Shown: in pieces, positions 50,147 to 60,684 of the stretch
Numbering within the stretch: position 1 is the stretch's first letter
Layout of the letters: each line of letters starts with the position of its first letter
Assembly: GCF_000330505.1 (NCBI RefSeq)
Contig: NW_004440113.1
Coordinates: forward strand, 263,305-327,304
DNA: 64,000 nt
Reading direction: 5' to 3'
Source of the DNA: Entamoeba invadens IP1
Taxonomy: Eukaryota > Evosea > Mastigamoebida > Endamoebidae
Translations under genes and position numbers: made by a program
The notes under the pieces: generated by a model
Databases searched by the model: none
What the model saw: the letters and a program-made list of their open reading frames with translations, nothing else
Told to the model about the DNA's origin: nothing

Positions 50147-52314
50147 ATGGAAAATCCGATCATCCCAATAGTCGAAGATGTCACAACTCAGAACGGGGAT
50201 AATGCAGAGGTGATTCAAAACCTACAAGACGAACCAGAAGTGAAACGAAAACAACTCAACAAAAGAAAACCCCTCCGCAAAGCAAAAAAGGCTAAAGGTG
50301 GGGAAGAAAAGACAGAACAAAAGAATAAAGGAGAAACCCTGGACGATCACCAACAAAATCTTCCCAAAAAAAATGAAATGCCCGAACCCCCGTTTGTCAC
50401 GGAAAAATGCGAAAAAGTTGAAAACGTCGAAACAATCGAAACCGACGACAAAACGACTTTAGAAGAAAAAATTGAGAAAGTCGAAAACGAAACAATCGAG
50501 GAACCGCCACAACTCACACTTGACACACAAGAATCCCCGGAACCCGAAGTGAAACGCAAACAATTGAATAAACGCAAACCATTACATAAAGCTAAAAAGA
50601 CTAAAAAGATCGAAGAGATGAAAGAAGAACATAACGATGTCATCGATACACCTGCGGAACATCAAGAAAGTGTTCCGGAACATGTCGAATGCCCTGTTGA
50701 ACAAGTCACACCAGATAGAACGGAAGACAAAGTCGATCATTTCAATGTCGAACCCGCAGTAGTCGATAATGGTCTTGGAGAAGAACCCGAAGTGAAACGC
50801 AAACAATTGAATAAACGCAAACCATTACATAAAGCTAAAAAGACTAAACAGATCGAAGATACCACCAAAGAAGTCAAAGAAGTCATACAACAAGGCGAAG
50901 AGCAACATGAAAGTCAAATGGAATCTCCTCTCCAAACACTTTCAACAGAACACATCGATGGCAATGAAAAGGTCGAGACGGCAGTCACACAAATAGTCGA
51001 AGATGTAAATGTACAACACAACGAGAACGATGTGACAGTGCAAAGAGTGCAAGACACTTTCGACGAATTGGAAGTGAAAGAAAAGCCACGCAAACAACTC
51101 ACGAGAAAACCTCTCCACAAAACTAAGAAGGCAAAAATTGCAGAGGAAAAGGCGGACATTCCAGAAGGGGTGTTGGACCAACATGAAACACCTTCGGAAC
51201 ACGTCGAACAAGCACTTTTAGTCGAGCCACAAGTGACTTCAGAACTAGTCGAGAAACCTGTCGACGAGAAACATGACGACGATGGGAAACTTGAAAAGGG
51301 GGAAAAGCCAAAGAAAAAGAAGAAAACCAAAAAGACCAAAAAACAAGTGAAAGAAGTTCTTCCCACGTTTCCAGCGGGTGGAGCGAATACATATCTTCGG
51401 TATATTTCCGATGAAGACTGTAATTTGTCTGGACTGCGTCGTGGGAAGAAGGGGCTTATAGGAGACAATTACTTTGATATGAAAAAAGGGAATTTAACTG
51501 CTGAAGAGATGATGGAAGACGAACATTACTGTGCACTGGCATTCAATGGGGACGAACATAAAAATTTCTTTGGGATCTTCGATGGGTACAGCGGCGTGCA
51601 AGCTGCTTTTGAGACAAAAAAAATCCTTCCGGGGATCTTGGAAGACCTTCTGAAAGAAAATTACGAGAGCAAAGACTTACTTGAAAAGTGCTTTGAACGA
51701 GTCGACAAGAAGTTGATGGAGAAAGACGAACTTGATTGTATTGGGTGCACTTGTACTATTGTCTACGTGTGGGAAGAAGACGGAGAGATGTACGTGCAGT
51801 CGGGGAACGTCGGAGATTCGACGTGTTTTGTGAAGTTTGTTGCATTGATCGAGTGAATAGTTAAATAATAGTTAAAGAACTAAACATGAATAGTATATTG
51901 ACCTGTAGAAAATTCAATGGGAGTACACCAGAGATTATCACACTGTCACAAGACCATAAGGTGTCGAGTCCGTGTGAACAGAAGCGAATTGTAAAAAGTG
52001 GGATAGCGATGGTAGAGGGGCAACGACGTATATGTGGAGTATCAGTTGCTCGATCGTTAGCAAACAAATTTGTGAAGAGTCAAAATTTGGGGATGATAGG
52101 AACGCCATATATCAGTCCAGTGGTCATGCTTGAAAAAGGGGATGAAATCATTATGAGTAGTGACGGGATTTGGGACGTCACTTCGCCGGAAATAGCGTTT
52201 CAACTACTTGAGGAGAATGAGTTTGAGAAAGGAGCAAGAAATATCATCGACCACTCTATTAAGGTCAGCGAGTGCAGAGATAACTTGACGGTCATTGCTG
52301 TGAAAGTCCTCTGA
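50147..52314 (+). CDS. PP2C-type protein phosphatase with N-terminal Lys/Arg repeat array, two exons
   Basis: Exons 50147-51834 and 51909-52314, with a 74-nt intron (GTTTGT...CTGTAG), phase 2; 697 residues. The first ~400 residues are charged linker carrying four copies of PEVKRKQLNKRKPLxKAKK (the last diverged, KPRKQLTRKPLHKTKKAK) spaced ~85-110 residues apart: probable basic docking or nuclear-localisation repeats. The PP2C domain follows: FFGIFDGYSG (usually DGHGG), CIGCTCTIVYV, GNVGDSTCFVK, LSQDHKVSSPCEQKRI, DEIIMSSDGIWDV, CRDNLTVIAV. The metal aspartates of DG, SDG and DN are present. The N-terminal E-D pair of motif 1 appears as GDN, so metal binding may be altered. Mg/Mn-dependent Ser/Thr phosphatase. 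Confidence 0.87.
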
Positions 52315-52471
52315 TTCTCTCATTTCAATCGATTTTGTTTGACGTTTTGAATGGTTTGGAGTTCACCACAAAAATTTCATGAATGCTTGTACTATACATG
52401 TATAATAGTATTACTATAATTAACTAAATACTCTTTTGTTCTGAGAAACTTAAAAAGATAAAAGGATCTCG

Positions 52472-52936
52472 ATGACTCAAACACCTCAAAGTACTCACTT
52501 TGATAGGTATGCGTCACTCGTTAATAGTTTGTTTAAACTATATTTTAACTATAATTGAACTATATTTGGTTGGTGAGCTATTTGTATTGAAATATACGAT
52601 GATACCGAGTAACAAATAGATAGAGAAGATAAGATCGATGAAGTCGGACAAGTCGCACAACGACTGAAGGAGACTTCTATACATATCGGACAAGAGTTGG
52701 ACACACACGCTTTGATTATAGACGAAGTTTGTCGATATAAAATCGATGTATATAGTCGATAATATACTAATAAACAGGTCAACGAGAAAACGCCACTAGT
52801 CAATTCTAATATTCAAAGCGCAAACGCGAGACTTAAAAGATTAATACTTCGAGACGATGATAAGAAGATGTGGGCTATCATATGTTGTCTCTGTTGCATT
52901 CTTCTTCTTGTTATATTTTTAGCTATCATCTTATAA
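52472..52936 (+). CDS. Short Qc-type SNARE, three exons
   Basis: Exons 52472-52526, 52620-52726 and 52778-52936; introns of 93 nt (GTTTGT...AAATAG) and 51 nt (GTTTGT...AACAG), with phases that agree. The product is 106 residues: a short N-terminus, a SNARE motif at ~22-76 (KIDEVGQVAQRLKETSIHIG, QELDTHALIIDEVN, NIQSANARLKRL), and a C-terminal anchor at ~84-106 (MWAIICCLCCILLLVIFLAI). GQELDTHALIIDEV aligns with the Qc pattern GxEIDTQNRQIDRI of SNAP-25C/syntaxin-8. The zero-layer position therefore holds His48, not Gln. It has no N-terminal regulatory domain. The gene is invisible to simple open-frame search because each exon is short. Confidence 0.85.
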
Positions 52937-53123
52937 TGAATTATTACATGATATTCTTTTATATCGAATAGAATTTAACACTAGTTGATATACTATATTT
53001 GTATTAGTATTTTTAATAGATATAATATACTATAATATAATACTATAATACTATAATATAATAATAAAGTACAAACAATGAATTACTATTGTACACATTG
53101 TGTGAAATGATGTGTGAAAGGAC

Positions 53124-53669
53124 TTAAAAAGGAGAAGAGAATGTCTTCTTTAACTTTTCTTCAAGTTCTTTAGATTTTTTTGGAGAGTTGGTGCGTTTTG
53201 GCTTTTTTTCAGTAGTAAGCTTTTTGCGTTGAGATACGATAGTTCGCTGTATATTTATTCTTGTTGAACGCGATGGGGAAGTGAAGTGCAAAGAGTTTTC
53301 ATTGTCGTATAAACGGTCGACTCTGTAATTAAAACTTTCATCAAATAGAACTGTATCTATCAGGGCATTATCTACATGAATAGAAGAAATTTCACATTCG
53401 GAATTTGAAGAGTCTAATTGAGATGATTTTGAAAGTAACTGATTTTCGTCTTGATGTGGAAAACCATCTTTTTCATCTGTCAACAAATGTTGGAACTCAA
53501 AAATGTCATCTTCAATTCGGCTTTTTTCAATTAAAGAGTCGACGAGTTGATGTTCCTCTTCCTTTCTATTTCGCTCGTCAATACAAAATTTTACAAATCG
53601 ATAAGCCAATACACTGGATACAACCGCAGCAGATGCGACTAATGTAGAAAACAGAGAAAAATAGGACAT
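53124..53669 (-). CDS. Membrane-anchored hypothetical protein
   Basis: 181 residues. Residues ~4-25 are a hydrophobic N-terminal anchor (YFSLFSTLVASAAVVSSVLAYRFV) followed by a cytosolic charged region (ERNRKEEEHQLVDSLIEKSRIEDDIFEF). The middle is acidic and Ser-rich. The C-terminus is Lys/Ser/Pro-rich (SQRKKLTTEKKPKRTNSPKKSKE) and basic. The anchor has no obvious cleavage site, so a signal-anchored protein with a cytosolic tail is the likely topology. No family recognised. Confidence 0.65.
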   Translation of the reverse strand: MSYFSLFSTLVASAAVVSSVLAYRFVKFCIDERNRKEEEHQLVDSLIEKSRIEDDIFEFQHLLTDEKDGFPHQDENQLLSKSSQLDSSNSECEISSIHVDNALIDTVLFDESFNYRVDRLYDNENSLHFTSPSRSTRINIQRTIVSQRKKLTTEKKPKRTNSPKKSKELEEKLKKTFSSPF

Positions 53670-54555
53670 CCTTTCTTTTTATACTGTTTAGGTTTTTCGT
53701 TCCTTTTTAATTTAAAATGAAAGTTGTCACTTACAAGTTGTAATAAATATATAATAAAATTATCATATTTTTATTAAATGTTGTATTGATTAATAAAGTA
53801 ATTTATAGAGCATTTGATTAATTTGTCTAAATTTATTTTAATCAAAAAGGAAGCAAAACACAAAAATTAACTCTTTTCATCCCTTTAAATGCGCATTAAT
53901 TATTTGTTGTCAAATAATTAAATTAAATAACAAATAATTTGTATTTGTTCTTTATATGATAAATTATATTTTATTATAAACAACCATTTATTATTAGTTT
54001 CTATTTTTATTATTATTTAAATTCATTTCGATATTGAGCAAAATTAATTCAATTAAATATACAATAATTTATTTTTTTGGAATAAAAACCCGAAATTGTA
54101 CGTTTAAAAATGGTAAATTATAACCGTGATTAAAATAATTTTAACCATAAAATTGGTTTTATTTACTATTGTTTGGTTTTACAAATAATTTTTATTTTTT
54201 ATTTATTTGTTTTCAATTTTCTTTTTTTATTAATGTTTTTGAAATAATACAAAATGTTTGTTAAATTATAACAATAAATATTATATTTTACTATATTCAA
54301 AAACGAGCAGGTTTTTTTCTTTATAATCAATTGTTTATTTATTTATAATTTATTACATAAAAAGTAATTTTTAATATTTTTGGATTGAATTTTATTTAAT
54401 TAAAAATATAATTTATCATGGTATTAATTAAACTAATATAAATAATATAAAAGTTATAATTAAAAATTAACCAATGAATAATCTATTACATATAACTTAA
54501 TATATTAATAATAACTAGTTAAAATTAAAACTGCATTTAATTTAATTGAGTGTTT
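53670..54555. other. Intergenic, very AT-rich
   Basis: A/T runs only. No gene, structured repeat or promoter motif could be supported. Confidence 0.5.
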
Positions 54556-54963
54556 TTAGTTTTGAGATTCTTTTTTAGCTTTTTGGTGTTTCATATGTTT
54601 TCCTTTTTTCACTTCGACCCATTCGTCATCTTTCTTCTCCACGACTTCGACTTTTTTCAGTGGTTTCTCTTCTTTCTTTTTCTGTTCTATTGGTTTAACT
54701 TCTTCAATTGGTTGAGTTTCAAGAACTTCTTTCACTTCTTGTTTTGGTTCCCCAATTTTTGGCTCAACGGTTTCTATTTTTGGAACTACCGGTTCCTCAA
54801 CTTTCTCAACTGCTTTCACTGCTTCTACGACTGGCTCCTTTGGTGCTTCTACTTTCTCGACTTTCTTTTCTACCTTCTTTGCAACTTTTTTCTCGGCCTT
54901 GCCCTTCTTCCCTTTTCCTCCTTTTGTGTGCTTATTTGAAGCACTTTGCCATTCGTCAGACAT
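54556..54963 (-). CDS. Lys/Glu/Val-rich low-complexity protein
   Basis: I favour the ATG at 54963 (MSDEWQSASNKHTK; 135 residues). An upstream in-frame ATG at 55026 sits inside an AATGAACC string that resembles the GAAC promoter element, so it may not be translated. The protein is highly charged: a Gly/Lys stretch (KGGKGKKGKAEKK), a long VEKVE/PKE/KPIE repeat region, and a basic end. The motif DEW recurs at both ends (SDEWQ, DDEWVEVKKGK), like flanking short linear motifs. No fold is expected. Function unknown; proteins of this kind are often ribosome- or RNA-associated, which is a guess. Confidence 0.6.
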   Translation of the reverse strand: MSDEWQSASNKHTKGGKGKKGKAEKKVAKKVEKKVEKVEAPKEPVVEAVKAVEKVEEPVVPKIETVEPKIGEPKQEVKEVLETQPIEEVKPIEQKKKEEKPLKKVEVVEKKDDEWVEVKKGKHMKHQKAKKESQN

Positions 54964-55019
54964 CTCTACAACAGTTTTGGAGTTCTCCAACCAACTCAAA
55001 TCTCTGTAGATGACTATAT

Positions 55020-55027
55020 GGTTCATT
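55020..55027 (-). promoter_or_regulatory. Possible GAAC-like element
   Basis: AATGAACC on the minus strand, one base off the AATGAACT consensus, ~57 bases before the preferred start of the Lys/Glu-rich gene. Its ATG would otherwise be taken as a start codon. Confidence 0.3.
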
Positions 55028-55299
55028 TTACTATATAGTATAATTATATTGTAATTTACAAAATCGAATGAATATGCCACACGTGGGGTTTCATATTATT
55101 TAATTATAATAATGAAACCATAAGATTACTATAAATAATCATTTGTAAAGTATTGGATTGTATTCCATTTTTAATGATAGTTTTTTTATAGCAACCTACT
55201 AGTAAAAACGTGCGAAAAGAGAAAGCTTTGTAATACTAGAAAAGAATAAGAAATAATTAACAACACAAATGAGAGAAAAATCAAAAACGAAAAAGTGTG

Positions 55300-56763
55300 A
55301 TGCACCTTCGCGGAACGAAGAGCTTGGCACAGTCATGTCAAGAGTTTCAAGAGGACATTTCAGTCCTTCGGCATTCCCGTCGAGAAGCTTTATTAAGACG
55401 CAGCCGTCCTGTTACTTTTGAACAAGAGTTTACACCGCCGTCTTCCTATGCTCAGTTTTACAAGACTTCCACAGAGTGTTTGCTTCATCCAACTTCATTA
55501 CTTCAACAACAACAAATCATTCGGAATTTAAGGTTGTCGATAGATAACGAAGGCTACACGCCCCTTTCCGAAATCTTTGCATCAGGAATCCTCCCAACCC
55601 TCTTACAAACATTTTCGATGACACACGACAGAACCGTCGCTAACGAGGTTGCTTGGTTCTTCATCAACTTTTGCGAAAAAGGAGGTGAAGGAACGGAAAC
55701 GGTCTTATACAAGTTAGGCGCTCTCGCGATATTTAGTCAAGCCTCAAAGTCCGTGACCGGCGATGCGGAGCTCCTCGTCACTATCTTATGGGCCCTTGCC
55801 AATATGATCTACTTCAACGATGATTATATAAAGGAAACAGTATCTGCGGGGGTCCTCATATCCATCCAGACTGGACTTAAGCAATGTCCCTATGATGCCG
55901 ATCTCTTGTATGTCCTTTCCGCCTTTTTGCGCCGCGTTGATTTGTATGACGCGCGATTAGTAGAACCATTCAAAGAGAATATTATATTAGCATTGACGGC
56001 TACGGATGAGAAGGTAGTCAAGAGAGCCCTCTTGTGTTGTCATTACTTAACACGATATAAGAATACTATACAATATACTATTAAATCTTCTTTATTAATA
56101 CGATGCTTTCAATTGGCAACTTCTAGTAACAAAACTATTCGAGAAAGTGCACTTATAGTCCTGAAGGATTTGTCTGCAAGTGAGGAGGATGTTGTGTTCC
56201 AAATGTTTGCGGACAACAACGTCTTCTTGTATTTGGTGCAACTGTATGTCGAAAGTGACGAGAAAATGAAGAAGGTCCTTGCATTCACCTTCTCAAATTT
56301 GGTGAATACAAACACTTTGTTCGTCGAGAGGTTCTTGGAGACTAATATGATCGAGTGCTCCATAGCAACGATATTCCAAAACGAGAATGAAAAGACCGAC
56401 ATGAGTAAGAAGAGTAAAAGCGATGAAGAGATCCTCATTTTCTTGTTCAATTGTGTCATTGCGATGAATGCAGTCTTCATGAACTATGTCGTCAAATCCC
56501 CACTGTTTCTGGGAATTTGGAAATTTGTCGTGTGGGATTCAATGGACTGCAAAATAGCCGCGTTGAATGCAGCAAGTAAATTACTCGAATATTTCCACGT
56601 GTCCGCAAATGACATCGAAACCCAAAATTCTCTTGTCGACCAATTTATAGAAATCGGATTTGATAAAAAGTGCGAGGATCTGATCGGAGATGACGACGTG
56701 ACTGTGGAACAATACGCTAATGATATTGTCTTGAAATACTTCTCTTTTAGAGGAGAGCTTTAG
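55300..56763 (+). CDS. Importin alpha (karyopherin alpha), divergent
   Basis: 487 residues from the ATG at 55300, slightly short for the family (~520). A weak importin-beta-binding region with few basic residues (RHSRREALLRRSRP, ~25-38) is followed by ARM repeats from ~60 to 450. Several keep the Trp/Asn array that binds nuclear localisation signals: NEVAWFFINFCEKG, LLVTILWALANMIYFND and the equivalent NLVNTN/NAASKLLEYF repeats. The adaptor links NLS cargo to importin beta for nuclear import. Later repeats have lost part of the Trp/Asn signature, so minor-site binding may be weak. An out-of-frame ATG at 55269 lies upstream and encodes a Lys-rich short frame. Confidence 0.82.
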   Translation: MHLRGTKSLAQSCQEFQEDISVLRHSRREALLRRSRPVTFEQEFTPPSSYAQFYKTSTECLLHPTSLLQQQQIIRNLRLSIDNEGYTPLSEIFASGILPTLLQTFSMTHDRTVANEVAWFFINFCEKGGEGTETVLYKLGALAIFSQASKSVTGDAELLVTILWALANMIYFNDDYIKETVSAGVLISIQTGLKQCPYDADLLYVLSAFLRRVDLYDARLVEPFKENIILALTATDEKVVKRALLCCHYLTRYKNTIQYTIKSSLLIRCFQLATSSNKTIRESALIVLKDLSASEEDVVFQMFADNNVFLYLVQLYVESDEKMKKVLAFTFSNLVNTNTLFVERFLETNMIECSIATIFQNENEKTDMSKKSKSDEEILIFLFNCVIAMNAVFMNYVVKSPLFLGIWKFVVWDSMDCKIAALNAASKLLEYFHVSANDIETQNSLVDQFIEIGFDKKCEDLIGDDDVTVEQYANDIVLKYFSFRGEL

Positions 56764-57096
56764 TTAAACTATGAAGTGAATGAGACTTGTTATATTATAG
56801 TTTTAAAACTATTTAAAAGTAATACATTTGTATTGAACAAATGTTATGTTTATTATAATGTTTATTAATTTATTTCAAACTATAATCTTCAAAACTGTAA
56901 ATAGTATAAAATGGTTTATTATGAAACCATTTAAAAATATTAGTTATAAATAGTAATTATACTAATACTCATCTTAAAAAATAAATTACTCATCAAAAAA
57001 AAAACGATTATTTCAAAAATAAAACTAGAAATAATGAATAAATGTTTTGATTTAATCTTAAAAATTGAAATTGTAAAGTAATAAAAAATTTACAGG
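56764..57096. other. Intergenic, AT-rich
   Basis: No gene seen. Ends in TTTACAGG just before the next ATG, which could be an acceptor for a 5' UTR or upstream-exon intron, but no donor is evident. Confidence 0.4.
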
Positions 57097-58104
57097 ATGG
57101 TTTTGTTTGATGCTGAAATCCCGAAAAAACGCATCGAAACTTATTCTATTAATTCAAAAAAATGTAAGTGGAACTTAAAAACGATGTCGTGTTCAATCAA
57201 AGAGACCGACACCATCATTAAGAAACACATCAAGGCATACACAAAAGACGGAAACGCTTCTACGTTTGTCGACGCCATTTTTCATGACATTTCGGAGTGT
57301 GCATCACACCCATTACTCGATGTTATCGAGTTTTCGGTTCATTCATTAAACGCAAACATCTCACGCGTCGTCGCAGGTCGTCACGATAAGAACGAGAAGG
57401 TAGCAAGTAACATCAAGTGTTATATCTCACAAACGGCGAGTGATTTGACAGAACAAATAGTGTCATACTATAAATTCAAACCCTTCCCGACACTCCGTGT
57501 TGAAGTAGAGAACATTTTGTTTGATCTGTGCTACTCCACGATCAAAGAAGTGTTCTGTCACAAGGAACAAAAGCCCAGTGAAAACTTCGCTTTTCAGTTC
57601 CGTCTTTATTCCGCAAGCAATCTCGCCGAATCATTTCATCTCTCAACAAAATTTTCTAATCACAATCTTGATGAGATTTTTAAAAAATCAATACACGTGT
57701 TGACGTGTATCGAAACGACTACAACTCTTTTTAAAACAAGAAAAGTTATTTCTGCGATTCAAGACATTGTTATTGAAGATATGGCAAAATGTATGGATAA
57801 AGCAGCTGTATTGGCTTTGTTTGTTTTTGCTATTTTTCTAGTTATTTTTTTCATATTATTTAATTATTCAAGTATGGTTTAGTATTTAATAATTAAAAGC
57901 TATCTTATATTAATCGACAGAACGAGTGAGGAATACGTCAATATTTTTATGTTTTTGATTGTTAAAGCGCAAGTCATCGATCTGTTTGGTATACTTGCTA
58001 TGGTTGAGGGTTTCAAAGTCGATTCGGACGAAAGTTCTCGGTTTGGTGTGACGTTTTGTAATCTTTGTGTTGCTGCAAAAAACGTCAATTCCATTAGAAC
58101 TTAA
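57097..58104 (+). CDS. VPS9-domain protein (Rab5-family GEF), two exons
   Basis: Exons 57097-57818 and 57921-58104, with a 102-nt intron (GTTTGT...CGACAG), phase 2; 301 residues. The C-terminal ~110 residues, restored by splicing, match the VPS9 pattern: KVISAIQDIV, then DKAAVLALTSEEYVNIFMFL, IVKAQVIDLFGILAMVEGF and FGVTFCNLCVAAKNV (family: ADD-xLPxLIYVIIKA-P-NLxS-I-YI, GE-x-Y-xxTxLxxAVxxI). VPS9 domains catalyse nucleotide exchange on Rab5/Rab21-type GTPases at early endosomes. The N-terminal ~190 residues are helical, as in the bundle preceding VPS9 cores. The tempting C-terminal transmembrane helix (FVFAIFLVIFFILF) is translated intron and should be ignored. Confidence 0.82.
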
Positions 58105-59139
58105 TAAAGCCAAGTTATCTCTGTGTTGGGGATTTACTATAATTGTTTAATTTTTATCTTTTATTTGGATTTAATTAAGTTAAACTTTAATTATTATAAT
58201 TAAAAATTATTAAAATTATTCAATCAATTAATATGAAAATAGTTGTTTCTAAATTTTAGACTAAAATAAATAAATTATTTATTTTAATTATTTTTAGTAT
58301 ATTTTGTAGTATATTATTATTAATAGTTATATAATATATTATTAAATTATAATATATTATATTAATTAATTAAAAATATAATTAAAAATATTAATAATTA
58401 AATAAATTTTAAAATTTTTTTTACCACTTCATCTTTGTTTTTATTAATTAATTTTATTTTTCTCAATTTAATTATTCTAACATTTTTATGTAAACTAGTA
58501 TAATTACATATTTTAAATTAAATTAATACTTTTTCATAAAACATTTATTTTTTTAATTAATTTTTGCTTAATAATATAAACCTATAAAATAATAAGTGGT
58601 AAAACGTATTGTGAGAAAAAATTATCTTGTTCTTAAAAAAATTGTTAAGAAATTCCAGTATATTCTAGATCGAGTTGGTTTAATAAAAAGGCTCAATGTA
58701 GTTTTGAGTTTTGGGAATTGAAAACTAAATAATAAGTTATCAAATTTCCCGAATTTATAAAATTAAAATAGTAAATACAAAATTACTAACAATTTATTTT
58801 TTTATTATAACGGACGTTTCGGTCTTTTTGTGGTGCACTTTTGGGAATTAAAAAAAATCAAAACTGTTAATAAATGACTAAAAAAAGGTAATCAATAAGA
58901 CCACAAAAAACGGGGAGATAAAAAATTTGTGTGGATTGATCACAAATCTGGTTTTTGGCTTAAAAAAAAGAAAAAAAAAATAGTTTTTTTGTGATATTTT
59001 TTTAGTAAAATGATAGTACCGAACAGGCATAAATATAGATTAGACTGCAAGTTTGGAAAACGAAATGACGAGATTGAAATGATGAAAGTGATGGAATGAA
59101 CAGTATATAAAGGGGATAATCACAAAAACACATAGAATT
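58105..59139. other. Intergenic, ~1 kb, very AT-rich
   Basis: Long A/T tracts, no gene. AGTATATAAAGGGG at about 59102-59115, 25-40 bases before the oxidoreductase ATG, is TATA-like. Confidence 0.5.
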
Positions 59140-60492
59140 ATGTCTCTTGTACAACGTTACTATACTTGTGAAGTGTGTAACAACACACAGAATAACTGTG
59201 AATCGTGCCATTGCTGTGGTTCAAAAGCACTTCACGAAGTGCTTAGTAAGACTTTTACATCCGATCCACTCCCGCAGTCTGTATGTATGAACACCAAGAT
59301 TGTCATAATTGGCGGAGGCATCGCTTCGCTTGCAACGATTCGACAGCTGGTCTTAAATGGGATGAAGAACATCACATTGATTTGCAAGGAAGATACTAAA
59401 CCATATTATCGAACGACAATACCAAAAGTCCTTGGAGACCCCAATTTTGTTAACAAGGAGCAGTTTATTCTTGAGAAGGATTGCTTCTATGAAAAGAATG
59501 AAATTAATACACTCATTGGGTGGACTGTGGACAACATCGATATGAAGGAGAAGAAAATACTTTGCAACAAAGGAGAAGAAAAGAAGGAAATTCCATTCGA
59601 CACACTTGTCTTTGCAAATGGAGGGGAACCTAATCGACCACCTTTCATCAAAAACACAACGGTGAAAGATGTATTCCCAATTCACACACTCACTAACATC
59701 AATGGGATGAATGAGTGTTTCGCAAATAAAACAGTCAAGAACGTCGTCATTATTGGGGGAGGTCTTTGTGGAATTGAAATTGCTGTTGCTATGAAAAGAA
59801 AGCACAAGGACGTTGGAATTGTCTTGGTGGAAATCGCGAACAGAATTCTTCCAAAACAACTCTCGGTCGAGGCTTCGGCACTTTTCGAAGAGACGTTGAA
59901 ACAAAATAATGTTGTTCTGAAAACAAGTTCATGTGTCTCTTCCATCATCGAAAAAGATGACAGAATTTGCGTTGAGTTGCAGGACAAGGAAATATTGATG
60001 TGCGACATGGTGTGCTACTCGTGTGGAGTGTCCCCAAACAAAACACTTGCCGAGAAAATTGGCTGTGCTGTGAATAGGGGGATTGTTGTTGATGAGCGGA
60101 TGCGAACAAGTTTGAGTGATGTGTATGCGTGCGGCGATTGTTGTGAGTACAATTCGTGTTGCTTCGGCAATTGGACGGATGCAATGAAGCAAGGCACTGA
60201 GTGTGCAGACACCATTTGTGGGAAAGACAGCAAATTTGTTCATACCCCTATGCCATATTTCGTTTTCTGCTTCACAAACGTCTTTTCTGTGGGGCAGATA
60301 GTAGGTGACGCTGTTACTAAGAAAAGCGGAAAAGACTTTGTTCAAATATTCAGACAAGATGGTGTGATTGTGGGTGGTGTGTTACTTGGAAAGCCAGTTA
60401 TCAAGGTTCAAAGACCTCTGATAGCAGCCGTAGACAAAAAAGTGGGAGGTGCCGAGGCGCAAGCACTGATCGACGAGTGGATGAATTTCTAA
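59140..60492 (+). CDS. Rubredoxin-like domain fused to FAD/NAD(P) oxidoreductase
   Basis: 450 residues. Residues 7-30 (YYTCEVCNNTQNNCESCHCCG) form a small Cys-rich knuckle like rubredoxin/rubrerythrin-type iron sites (C10/C13 and a second Cys cluster C20-C26). From ~52 it is a class-I pyridine-nucleotide-disulfide oxidoreductase fold: FAD motif VIIGGGIAS (~56-63), NAD(P) motif VIIGGGLCG (~203-211), and the second FAD motif VYACGDCCE (~328). No redox-active C-x4-C is seen, so it resembles NADH:rubredoxin reductase or NAD(P)H oxidase/nitrite-reductase-type enzymes of anaerobes. Likely passes electrons from NAD(P)H to O2/peroxide detoxification proteins. A bacterial origin is plausible. Confidence 0.88.
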   Translation: MSLVQRYYTCEVCNNTQNNCESCHCCGSKALHEVLSKTFTSDPLPQSVCMNTKIVIIGGGIASLATIRQLVLNGMKNITLICKEDTKPYYRTTIPKVLGDPNFVNKEQFILEKDCFYEKNEINTLIGWTVDNIDMKEKKILCNKGEEKKEIPFDTLVFANGGEPNRPPFIKNTTVKDVFPIHTLTNINGMNECFANKTVKNVVIIGGGLCGIEIAVAMKRKHKDVGIVLVEIANRILPKQLSVEASALFEETLKQNNVVLKTSSCVSSIIEKDDRICVELQDKEILMCDMVCYSCGVSPNKTLAEKIGCAVNRGIVVDERMRTSLSDVYACGDCCEYNSCCFGNWTDAMKQGTECADTICGKDSKFVHTPMPYFVFCFTNVFSVGQIVGDAVTKKSGKDFVQIFRQDGVIVGGVLLGKPVIKVQRPLIAAVDKKVGGAEAQALIDEWMNF

Positions 60493-60684
60493 ACAAAACG
60501 CACAATTTCTTTTGATTTCGAATTGACAAACATAATAGCACATCACGTTACCTTTTTAAAAATCCAATGTTTTAAATTAAAATGACGGATGTGTAATATT
60601 AGTGTTTTTATTATTATACACTCAATGTTTATAATTATAGTTTAAGTATAGTTAAGTAATAGTATAACATAAAAGAAACTTGAA

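Noticed and set aside
50347..51468. Long minus-strand frames within the PP2C gene
   Set aside because: Shadows of the repetitive Lys/Glu-rich coding strand.
57819..57882. C-terminal transmembrane helix of the gene at 57097
   Set aside because: Begins exactly at a GTTTGT donor; splicing restores a VPS9 core, so the helix is intron sequence.
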